A stretch of 64,000 nucleotides of DNA, taken from the NCBI RefSeq assembly GCF_016757735.1, contig NZ_CP068439.1:1550001-1614000 (forward strand), read 5' to 3'. Below the pieces are notes generated by a model, which had not been told where the DNA came from, did not search any database, and worked only from the letters and a program-made list of their open reading frames with translations. The position numbers were made by a program, and so were the translations under genes. Numbering within the stretch: position 1 is the first letter of the stretch; each line of letters starts with the position of its first letter. The stretch comes from Aequorivita iocasae. Its GTDB lineage: Bacteria > Bacteroidota > Bacteroidia > Flavobacteriales > Flavobacteriaceae. This document shows positions 51,052 to 58,791 of the stretch, one piece after another.

Positions 51052-51571
51052 GAAACACATCGCTTTTCTGCGCGGCATTAATGTTGGCGGCCATAAAAAG
51101 CTAAAGATGGCCGACCTGAAACTTCTTTTTGAGGATTTGGGATTTGAAAACGTGAGTACTTACATCCAAAGCGGCAATGTGGTTTTTTCGGCTAAGAATG
51201 TAAAGAATCTTGAAGAGAAAATTTCAAAGGAAATAGAAAAACGGTTTGGATGGCAAGTTCCCGTTTTGGTGAAAAGTTGCGGTGGGGTAGATAAAATTTT
51301 AAAGGCTTGCCCCTTTAAGGAAACAAAGAAAACTGAGGCGTATTTTATGTTGCTCGCCGCGCCTCCTAAAATTGAATTAATGGAAGCCATAGCGAATCTA
51401 AGCTATCCGGAAGAAGAATTTGTTATAATGCCCCAATGTGTTTATATGTACTATAAAAATGGCGCGGGCAAAGCCAAATTGAACAATAATTTTATTGAGA
51501 AAAAGCTACAGGTTGCTGCTACTACACGAAATTATCGTACGCTGGCAAAGTTGGTGGAGTTGGCGAAATAG
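51035..51571 (+). CDS. DUF1697-domain protein
   Basis: A 178-residue protein. I use the ATG at 51035, which gives MNLRYEKHIAFLRGINVGG, the family start; other ATGs lie at 50996 and 51029. The motif YIQSGNVVFSA (about 43-53) and the C-terminal RNYRTLAKL are typical of DUF1697, whose function is unknown. It overlaps the toxin gene by 17 bases in another frame, so it may be co-transcribed with the toxin-antitoxin pair, although it is not part of it functionally as far as known. Confidence 0.82.
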   Translation: MNLRYEKHIAFLRGINVGGHKKLKMADLKLLFEDLGFENVSTYIQSGNVVFSAKNVKNLEEKISKEIEKRFGWQVPVLVKSCGGVDKILKACPFKETKKTEAYFMLLAAPPKIELMEAIANLSYPEEEFVIMPQCVYMYYKNGAGKAKLNNNFIEKKLQVAATTRNYRTLAKLVELAK

Positions 51572-51581
51572 TGTAGATATC

Positions 51582-52076
51582 TTATTTCCGATATTTATTA
51601 ATATATGTTTCTTCATTTTCATATTTATGTTTCCATTCATATAAAAGGGCCATAAGTTTTTTAGGTTTTAATCCGTATGTATTGGGAAGTGCGCCATCGC
51701 TTTTAGCCAAGAATTGAGAGATCTTTTTTCCTGTTTTATGTTTTGTATGGGAGGATTTGTAAGTGATGGAAACAATAGTTGTATAATGTATATTAACGAG
51801 TCCAAAAGATTCTATATCGGACCATTTGGTAAATTCTTTTTGATAAAGTGAGCAGATTTCAAAACCTTCCGGAGTTAATTTTAGATAGCTTGCACGTGGA
51901 AGTAGTGTTAGTGCAAACGCACATATGCACAATCCGAAAAAAAGAATGATTCCCCATTTTATAAACGAATTTTGTGGTTCTATCAAAAACCCTATAGTAA
52001 CGAATGCCGTACAGACTACTAATAGTATTATAATTTTTGCTTTGCTGGGGTTTAATATAAGTGTTACGGTGCCCAT
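51582..52076 (-). CDS. Membrane protein with a PH-like C-terminal domain
   Basis: A 164-residue protein from the ATG at 52076; a longer frame to 52151 would overlap the next gene. Two hydrophobic segments (about 15-55) are followed by a domain with SYLKLTPEGFEICSLYQKE and KWSDIESFGLV, resembling the bacterial PH-like domain of STM3941-type proteins. The C-terminus has NTYGLKPKKLMALLYEWKHKY, also seen in that group. Function is unknown. The upstream gene ends 31 bases away. Confidence 0.6.
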   Translation of the reverse strand: MGTVTLILNPSKAKIIILLVVCTAFVTIGFLIEPQNSFIKWGIILFFGLCICAFALTLLPRASYLKLTPEGFEICSLYQKEFTKWSDIESFGLVNIHYTTIVSITYKSSHTKHKTGKKISQFLAKSDGALPNTYGLKPKKLMALLYEWKHKYENEETYINKYRK

Positions 52077-52107
52077 ATTTTTTGGGAGTTTTTTTTTAAT
52101 ACAATTA

Positions 52108-52746
52108 TTAACCCACACTGTATTTGTATAGAAAATAAAATAATAGGACAATTAAACAAATTTGGAAAATGGTACCCAATAGTGCGTTCTTTTTAAGTTG
52201 TTTTTGGTTGTAAAAGGTGTTAAACTTACGTTTGCCAAAATAGAAGACATACCTAAGAATTGCTCCAAACCATTCTGAAGTATTTAAAGCATTGTCTGCT
52301 TCATTTTCCCAGTCCATGTCGTTTTCTGAACGGGAATTAAATACTTCAAAATTATTGTCGTAGGGGTGTTCAAAATGTACATTGCCCAAATACGTTTTTT
52401 CTTTGCGATCCCTTAGAATAGGAGTGCAGCGAAGGGTATTTTCGGTTTCTAAAATTTTAATGTGAAATTTTGCGTCTATTATAAAGTCAGGCGAGAACCC
52501 TTCCCTTTCCAATTGTTTATTTATCTTTTCTTTTAGTTTGGGAAGAAAAATGACAAGGGGTTTTAACTGTAACTCTCTTGGGTGGATTTTATAATTTAAA
52601 ATATCTATAGTCAATTCGTTTATGCCTTTTTCTGTGGCAGCGTTCCAAATCCAATCTGCCATATAGCCTTTTTTGTAATAGTATTGTTTTCCAAAATAAT
52701 GGGGGGCAATATTATTCGCAATTTCGCTAACGGTTTGATTATTCAC
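52108..52746 (-). CDS. Uncharacterised protein with a C-terminal membrane anchor
   Basis: A 212-residue protein from a GTG at 52744-52746. The first 170 residues appear soluble and mixed alpha/beta. The last 25 hold one hydrophobic segment (about 187-208), preceded by basic residues (NQKQLKKN), suggesting a tail anchor with the domain in the cytoplasm. I do not recognise a family. It is followed by the PH-like membrane protein, so the two may work together. Confidence 0.55.
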   Translation of the reverse strand: MNNQTVSEIANNIAPHYFGKQYYYKKGYMADWIWNAATEKGINELTIDILNYKIHPRELQLKPLVIFLPKLKEKINKQLEREGFSPDFIIDAKFHIKILETENTLRCTPILRDRKEKTYLGNVHFEHPYDNNFEVFNSRSENDMDWENEADNALNTSEWFGAILRYVFYFGKRKFNTFYNQKQLKKNALLGTIFQICLIVLLFYFLYKYSVG

Positions 52747-52800
52747 TATACAACGTTGAAGGTTTTTAAATATACCAAATGTTTTTGATCGGAAGCTTTT

Positions 52801-53577
52801 TTATTCAAAAAACAAATACATACCCCGCTCATCCTGATGGATTAACGGTTCCAAACGGTAGGCGGTTTTCATATTTTCAGCATTGAGCACTTTTTCTTTA
52901 CTTCCGGCGGCCAGCAGTTCGCCATGGTTCAGCAAAACCAAATGATCGGCGAATTTTGCCGCTAGGTTTAAATCGTGCACTACCCCAACAATCACCAAAT
53001 CCTTTTGCTTTAAAAGTTCGCGTAGCTTGTGCATAAACTGAAATTGGTAATGCACATCCAAAAAAGTGAGTGGCTCGTCCAAAACCAAATATCTGCAACC
53101 ATTTTCCGAAGGATACCAAATTTGCGAAACCACGCGCGCAAAGTGAACACGCTGTTTTTCGCCTCCGCTTAACGTTAAATAATCGCGGTCTGCCATTGCT
53201 TCAACATCAAAAAACTGCATTGCTTCCTTTATTGCTTGCTCATCTTTCGAGGTAGGATTTACCGAAAAATGCGGATAGCGGCCCATCATCACTACTTCCT
53301 TTACTTTTAAGGGAAAAGCGAGCTCGGTGTTTTGCGAAAGCACGGCCCGTACTTTGGCGAGTTCTGCCACGGAAGTATTACGGATGTTTTTTTCTTCATA
53401 AAAAACGGTGCCTTCCTGCGGTTTCAGTTGGTTGCAGATTACTTTTACTAATGTTGATTTACCTGCGCCATTGGGCCCGAGGATGAGGTTTATTTTCCCT
53501 GGTTCAAAATTTACCGAAATATCCTTCAGAATTGTTTTGCTTCCTATTTTGTACGATATGTTGGTGGCCTTTATCAT
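52801..53577 (-). CDS. hmuV: Haem ABC transporter ATP-binding protein
   Basis: A 258-residue ABC ATPase with Walker A GPNGAGKST (about 34-42), Q-loop region VLSQNTELAF, signature TLSGGEKQR and Walker B YLVLDEPLTF. Together with the permease and binding protein just upstream it forms a HmuTUV-type haem importer; similar ATPases serve siderophores and B12, so the substrate rests on HmuT. The gene follows hmuU by 2 bases. Confidence 0.88.
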   Translation of the reverse strand: MIKATNISYKIGSKTILKDISVNFEPGKINLILGPNGAGKSTLVKVICNQLKPQEGTVFYEEKNIRNTSVAELAKVRAVLSQNTELAFPLKVKEVVMMGRYPHFSVNPTSKDEQAIKEAMQFFDVEAMADRDYLTLSGGEKQRVHFARVVSQIWYPSENGCRYLVLDEPLTFLDVHYQFQFMHKLRELLKQKDLVIVGVVHDLNLAAKFADHLVLLNHGELLAAGSKEKVLNAENMKTAYRLEPLIHQDERGMYLFFE

Positions 53578-53579
53578 TT

Positions 53580-54614
53580 TCAGAAGAAATAATTTTTACG
53601 CTGAAGCAAAAAGATGAAAATAGGAACGCCAACTACTGAAGTCACAATGCCGATGGGTAATTCCGCCGGACGTAAAACCATTCGTGAAATAAGGTCTGCA
53701 ACACAGAGAAGTATTCCCCCGAGTAAAGCGCTATTTCGAATTAAAAAACGGTTATCGCTTCCGTTTATAATTCGCAAAAGATGGGGTACAATCAAGCCAA
53801 CAAAACTGATAACCCCTACAAAGGCAGTAGCTACAGCCACCATTATTACATTTATAAGAAGAATTTTCCACTTCAAACTCTTAATATTCACTCCCAAAAA
53901 TTGCGCTTCCTCTTCGCCAATCATCAACGCATTCAAATGTTTTGAATAGCGAAGGGAAATCAAAATCGTTCCAATAGTTGAAATTCCAACAATTAAAACG
54001 GAAGTCCAATTGGCGCCGCTCAAGGTTCCGAGATTCCAAAATACGATAGACCGCGCTTGAGGGTCACGAGCTATATAACTCAAAAAGCCCACCCCGCTTA
54101 AAAACAAAGCGTTTATGGCAATACCCGTAAGCAACAGTGCTACGATGGAACTTTTACCGCTATTGCGCGATTGCGAAAGGAAAAAAACCAAACCTGTGGA
54201 TAATAATGCGCCAAGACAGGCCGCCAAAGCCAGGGTCCATTTGCCCACGCTAAAGCCGAAAGTCGCTCCCAAAGCAAAATAAAGTGCTGCTCCAAATGCC
54301 GCCCCGCAGGAAGTGCCGATTAGGCCGGGTTCAACAATGGGGTTTCTGAAAAGGGCTTGTAGAAGTGTTCCGCCTACGGCCAAACTTGCGCCAACGAATA
54401 TGCAGAGTATTGCCCGAGGTAAACGGATTTCCATAAAAATACGTTCGGTGAGATCCATATTGTCCGGGGTGGAAAAATAATTTTTAAAGGAGGAAAAAAT
54501 TTCTTCCAAAGAAATGGAGACCGCCCCATACCGAATGGAGAAGAAGGTGATTATTACCAAAAGAAGAAGTAATATTGGAAATGTTCCGTTGTATCTGCTT
54601 GTCTTTTTCTTCAA
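53580..54614 (-). CDS. hmuU: Haem/iron-complex ABC transporter permease (FecCD family)
   Basis: A 344-residue inner-membrane permease with about 9-10 hydrophobic segments. It carries the family pattern RLPRAILCIFVGASLAVGG followed by LQALFRNPIVEP (about 49-82), typical of FecCD/HmuU/BtuC. It forms the membrane pore for the hmuT-hmuV system. A small 7-bp tandem repeat lies between it and hmuT. Confidence 0.88.
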   Translation of the reverse strand: MKKKTSRYNGTFPILLLLLVIITFFSIRYGAVSISLEEIFSSFKNYFSTPDNMDLTERIFMEIRLPRAILCIFVGASLAVGGTLLQALFRNPIVEPGLIGTSCGAAFGAALYFALGATFGFSVGKWTLALAACLGALLSTGLVFFLSQSRNSGKSSIVALLLTGIAINALFLSGVGFLSYIARDPQARSIVFWNLGTLSGANWTSVLIVGISTIGTILISLRYSKHLNALMIGEEEAQFLGVNIKSLKWKILLINVIMVAVATAFVGVISFVGLIVPHLLRIINGSDNRFLIRNSALLGGILLCVADLISRMVLRPAELPIGIVTSVVGVPIFIFLLQRKNYFF

Positions 54615-54626
54615 AATATTTTTTTA

Positions 54627-54647
54627 CTCACTACTCACTACTCACTA
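54627..54647. repeat. Three tandem copies of a 7-bp repeat between hmuT and hmuU
   Basis: CTCACTA occurs three times in a row on the plus strand. The hmuT stop codon lies in the last copy, so unit gain or loss would alter the gap (about 30 bases) to hmuU but not its coding sequence. Confidence 0.7.
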
Positions 54648-55508
54648 TTGATGTATCAACTTCTGCAATTCAATTATATTCTCGCCTGTTCTTGGGCCTA
54701 AATACACCATATCGTGTTCCTCAACACGGTACACTTTTCCCTCCTTAAAAGCACGCGTACTTGAAATGCCTGGCAACGTTCCCACTTCTTCTGTGGAACC
54801 TAATTTATCGTACCCAAAATCAGTTAATAGAATAACATCCGGATCGCTTTGTGCTACTACTTCAGGAGAAAATTGGGTCATGCCCCGTTCGCCGTCAACG
54901 GCCATTTCACCGCCTGCCCAATCGATTAATTTTCCGGCGGTGCTGTTTTTGGTCATTACCAGATAAATGTTGTTAGCCTGCCCAAAATGGATTACCAACA
55001 GCTTTGGTTTTTTTTCATACCAAAGGGCTTGTTGCTTAGCGTAATTCATATCGGCGTCCAACTTTTTGCAAAGTTCCTCGGCTTTTTCTTCTTTGTGGAA
55101 ATAGCTGCCCATTTCTCGAATTAAAGAATCTGTTCCGGCAATAGTATTTTCATAATGCCCAAACTGTTTCATCGGTATCTTTAAATTCTTCAATTGGGTT
55201 ACCACGTGTTCGGGACCGATATTATTATCCTCCAGAATGAGGGTTGGCTTCATCGAAAGAATGGGTTCCGCTGCCAATGCCCGGTGGTAGCCGATGGTTG
55301 GCAAGTCTTTGATTTCTGGTGGATAAGTGCTGGAAACATCCACGGCAACAATATTTTCTTCTGCGCCGAGCGCATAGATAATCTCGCTGTATTGTTTCGA
55401 AATACACACAATGCGCTCTTCACTTACCTTCTTTTTGTCTTCATTGCCAAACCTTCCACAAGAGTAAATTGTAATGATTGCAATGGAGAGAAAAATTACT
55501 TTTTTCAT
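54645..55508 (-). CDS. hmuT: Haem-binding ABC transporter lipoprotein
   Basis: A 287-residue periplasmic binding protein with a lipobox (ITIYSC, Cys17). It has the two-lobe cluster A-2 layout (VCISKQYSEIIYALGAEENI at about 33-52). The Tyr in TIGYHRALAAEPILS (about 73) fits the haem-ligating Tyr of HmuT/ShuT proteins. It is predicted to carry haem from an outer-membrane receptor to HmuUV. The TonB-dependent receptor gene lies upstream on the same strand after about 104 bases. Confidence 0.87.
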   Translation of the reverse strand: MKKVIFLSIAIITIYSCGRFGNEDKKKVSEERIVCISKQYSEIIYALGAEENIVAVDVSSTYPPEIKDLPTIGYHRALAAEPILSMKPTLILEDNNIGPEHVVTQLKNLKIPMKQFGHYENTIAGTDSLIREMGSYFHKEEKAEELCKKLDADMNYAKQQALWYEKKPKLLVIHFGQANNIYLVMTKNSTAGKLIDWAGGEMAVDGERGMTQFSPEVVAQSDPDVILLTDFGYDKLGSTEEVGTLPGISSTRAFKEGKVYRVEEHDMVYLGPRTGENIIELQKLIHQ

Positions 55509-55612
55509 ATTAATTTATAATTTTTGTTTGTTTTATTGCCCCTATGAGCGCAGGAGAGAACTTTTGGCTTGCACTACGCTCTTTAGGACAATATCAACAC
55601 TAAACAATCGAG

Positions 55613-57979
55613 TTAAAAATTATATTTAAGGTTTAGACCGCCATAACAAACGGTGTCCAATGGAGCAGGAATGTATGCGTCATCCAATTGGTTCAGGAAA
55701 AGCATGAGATAATATTTTTCACCTGTAATATTATCAGCGCCTGCATAGGCATCAAGATCAAAGTGCCCAAAACTCATTCTGTAACCCAGTTTAGCATTGA
55801 GCAAACTATAGCTATCTGCCACGTTTAATCCATCGGATGTGAAGGGAACCGGGTCGTGATATGCATAGTTTACTGTTCCGTAAAGACCAAGATTTGTATT
55901 GAAATCAACCCCAGCATTTACTACCCAAGGTGCAACCCCCGCAACAGCTTTCCCGCTATAATCAGAAGTTGACAATTCTCCTTCTCTTGATATAGATTGA
56001 TAGACAAAATCTTCATATTTAAAATCTGAATACGCCACATTTGCATAAGGGCTTATATTATTAAAGAATCCCGTGGCAGATTCATAAGCGGTATATTTCA
56101 CCAATGCTTCAACCCCTTTATTATTCAGCTCACCACCATTCGCTATAGAGGAATACAAGGTTGTGCCATCGCCAGCTGGAACAGCAACGGAAGTAAACTT
56201 GTTTTTGAATATAGCCTGGAAAAGTGCTACTTCATAATGTAATTTGCTATTAATTACATTTCCTTTTGAACCGATTTCAAACTGGTCGCCTTCCTCTGGC
56301 TCCAAACCTGTATTCAATTCGCCAGTAGCGCCAATTATTACGTTACCGCTAACGGGAGCTTTGTAACCTTTGCTATATGAAGCATAAAGTGAAATGCTAT
56401 TGTTGAAAATTTTGTTCACGGCAAAGTGCGGCGAAAACAAATCTTCATAATTTGCAGAAACTACTTGGGGCTTCCCGCTGGTGGGGTCAAAAGCGCGATC
56501 TTCCAAGTCGAGATTCATTGAACTTTTGCCAATACCGGCGGTAAAGGAAATATTATATGGCATTTTCAAGGTCCACTCTGTGAAAAGCGATTTGTTTTTC
56601 GATTTTGAATATTGGTTGCTTCGTATGGCGCCAATTATATTGTAACCTTCGGGATCGTTAGGGTTTTCAATCATTCCATGACTAATGGATTGGGAACGTT
56701 GCTCCTGAAACTCAAGTCCTGCAATTCCTGAAAGGCTGAAGTTTTCACTTAAATCAAAATTTAGGTCAAAAGTAATTCGCGTTCCATAGTTGATAGGATT
56801 TTTATCTGTCCAGCCCCCGGCAGAGCTGGCATTGGTATTAAGGCCAGAGCCATACACCGTAGCGGTATTTGAAAGCCAATTGGTAAATCTGTATTTGTGG
56901 CTCAACCCCGCTCTAAAACTTATCACTTCGCTGTGCGCATTGTTTTTAATATACCGGGCGTTTCCACTGTAGTCCAAAGTATCGTATTGCCCAATGGTAA
57001 GCTCACCTGCACGTTCGTCATAGCTATTGCTGAAACCAAAATAGGTGCTAACTGTCTGTTTCTCGCTTGGATTAAAATCCAAGACTGCATTTAAGAAATC
57101 TTTGGTTGAGGCATTATGGTCTAGATACCCATCAGAAATTTGATGGCCGTAGTTCAATAAAACTGAAGATTTTTTCATACCCACTTGCAATTGTGTTGTA
57201 AAACGCGCCAGACCATAACTGCCCACGGTAACTTTTTCACTTAGTGAAGTTTCGCCATTTTTGGGACGAATGGTTGTAAGGTTTACAACTCCCGCAATCG
57301 CAAATCCATATAATGCTCCTGCAGGCCCTTTAATAACATCCACACTGCCCACGGAGGCAAAATCTATATCGTCTAAGATTGTGATTCCTTCCGCATCTGT
57401 AAGCGGGATGTTGTTGTAATACACTTTGTAGCCTTGACCGTCAAAGTTGTTATTCGCTCCGCGAAAACCAACGCCGTTTCCATACCCACGAATATTGAAT
57501 TGCTGCCCAGACGAAACACCCCTTCGGTTCATCGTTACTCCAGGAACGTTTGCGTTTATGGCATCGTCGAGATATAGTCCCGTGCCACGCTGCAATTCCT
57601 TCTCTTCCAATTTAATTACGGAAACAGGCTTGTCGAGAACTTTTTTGTTATTGTCCAAGGTTCCGGAAAGCTGTACTTCGTCCAGCGCGCTTACTGAAGT
57701 TCGCATCGAAATATTTAAGGTTTCGGAACAATTTTTAACTTGAGTTGTATAGGTTTCGTAGCCAATAAAGCTTACTGAAATATTTTGGTTCGTAACACAA
57801 GGAATGCTGAAATTACCATTGGCATCAGTGCTGGCAACTTCAGTGCCGTTCACTTCTATTTTTGCTCCAGCAAGTGGAGCCTTGTTGGTTGCATCATATA
57901 TTTTTCCAGAAAGTTGTTGCTGTCCAAATACAGATACGGTTATAAGCAATCCCAAAAGGGAAAGATAAATTTTTGTCAT
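55613..57979 (-). CDS. TonB-dependent outer-membrane receptor
   Basis: A 788-residue receptor with a signal peptide (cleavage after about residue 19), an N-terminal carboxypeptidase-regulatory-like domain (about 20-105), a plug domain (about 110-235, with LNISMRTSVSALDEVQLSG before it and FNIRGYGNGVGFRG within) and a 22-strand-type barrel ending in Phe (NLKYNF). It is presumably the outer-membrane intake for haem or a related iron complex because it precedes hmuTUV. I saw no clear FRAP/NPNL haem-receptor motif, so a siderophore or other ligand is possible. Confidence 0.85.
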   Translation of the reverse strand: MTKIYLSLLGLLITVSVFGQQQLSGKIYDATNKAPLAGAKIEVNGTEVASTDANGNFSIPCVTNQNISVSFIGYETYTTQVKNCSETLNISMRTSVSALDEVQLSGTLDNNKKVLDKPVSVIKLEEKELQRGTGLYLDDAINANVPGVTMNRRGVSSGQQFNIRGYGNGVGFRGANNNFDGQGYKVYYNNIPLTDAEGITILDDIDFASVGSVDVIKGPAGALYGFAIAGVVNLTTIRPKNGETSLSEKVTVGSYGLARFTTQLQVGMKKSSVLLNYGHQISDGYLDHNASTKDFLNAVLDFNPSEKQTVSTYFGFSNSYDERAGELTIGQYDTLDYSGNARYIKNNAHSEVISFRAGLSHKYRFTNWLSNTATVYGSGLNTNASSAGGWTDKNPINYGTRITFDLNFDLSENFSLSGIAGLEFQEQRSQSISHGMIENPNDPEGYNIIGAIRSNQYSKSKNKSLFTEWTLKMPYNISFTAGIGKSSMNLDLEDRAFDPTSGKPQVVSANYEDLFSPHFAVNKIFNNSISLYASYSKGYKAPVSGNVIIGATGELNTGLEPEEGDQFEIGSKGNVINSKLHYEVALFQAIFKNKFTSVAVPAGDGTTLYSSIANGGELNNKGVEALVKYTAYESATGFFNNISPYANVAYSDFKYEDFVYQSISREGELSTSDYSGKAVAGVAPWVVNAGVDFNTNLGLYGTVNYAYHDPVPFTSDGLNVADSYSLLNAKLGYRMSFGHFDLDAYAGADNITGEKYYLMLFLNQLDDAYIPAPLDTVCYGGLNLKYNF

Positions 57980-58073
57980 TTTTTTTGAATTTTTATAATT
58001 TAAAATATATGCAGAACGGCCCGAAATTGTACCGAATGCATTTTTAAGGGAAGCGAAAATGCTTCAAAATAAA

Positions 58074-58607
58074 TTATAAAACTTGTTGGGGCGGGGGACT
58101 GGAGATTTCCAGTGAAAGCGGGGAATAATTGTCTTGATAGACAAAATTGGTGTGGGTAGATTTTTTTGAAAGCGCTACATCATCCTTCTGGGGAAGCGGA
58201 TTTATTTTCTGAAGAAACTTTACGGTTTTTACTGAATTGTTCCGGTTGTTTTTATCCTTGCGTTTTTTCTGAAGCTCTTTATTATATTTGGCAATCAAAT
58301 TGGTTTCCTGGCTGTCTGAAATACAATGGTAAACTTTTGTGTTTTCATTCAAAATTTCAACGCGAACAATATCATACATCGTTCCTTTATAGCTGAATTC
58401 TTCACGGTCTTTCCAGATAAGTTGGTTTTCATTTTCGGAAGAAACGGTAAGGCTTGTCAAATCTTTTTCAGAAATACCCTTCTTTATTTGATGGATTATT
58501 TCCCTACGAATATGATGTTGTTGAATTTTTAAAACAACATAAGAGCCCCCAAAGTTGAAGGCAAATACAAAAAGAAGAAAAATTACAGTTGCATTTTTCA
58601 ATGCCAA
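58074..58607 (-). CDS. Uncharacterised membrane-anchored protein upstream of the receptor
   Basis: A 177-residue protein with one N-terminal hydrophobic segment (about 8-27) and a charged, probably extracytoplasmic remainder; it ends in a Pro-rich tail (SSPPPQQVL). Short proteins of this kind often precede TonB-dependent receptor genes in Bacteroidota. No domain is recognised. It is 94 bases upstream of the receptor and on the same strand. Confidence 0.6.
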   Translation of the reverse strand: MALKNATVIFLLFVFAFNFGGSYVVLKIQQHHIRREIIHQIKKGISEKDLTSLTVSSENENQLIWKDREEFSYKGTMYDIVRVEILNENTKVYHCISDSQETNLIAKYNKELQKKRKDKNNRNNSVKTVKFLQKINPLPQKDDVALSKKSTHTNFVYQDNYSPLSLEISSPPPQQVL

Positions 58608-58791
58608 TTTTTTTAAGGAATAGCTAAATTAAATAAAATATGATAAGCAATAGCAATAGAAGCCTATTTAACACAATTATCGTGGATTGCATTGCGTATA
58701 TTCTTCTGTGTTAACAGCCTGTTAAACCAAAGTTCTTCTGCTTCAGCACCGTATTAATTACGTAATTTTAATAGCCATAAAATTTTCAGTC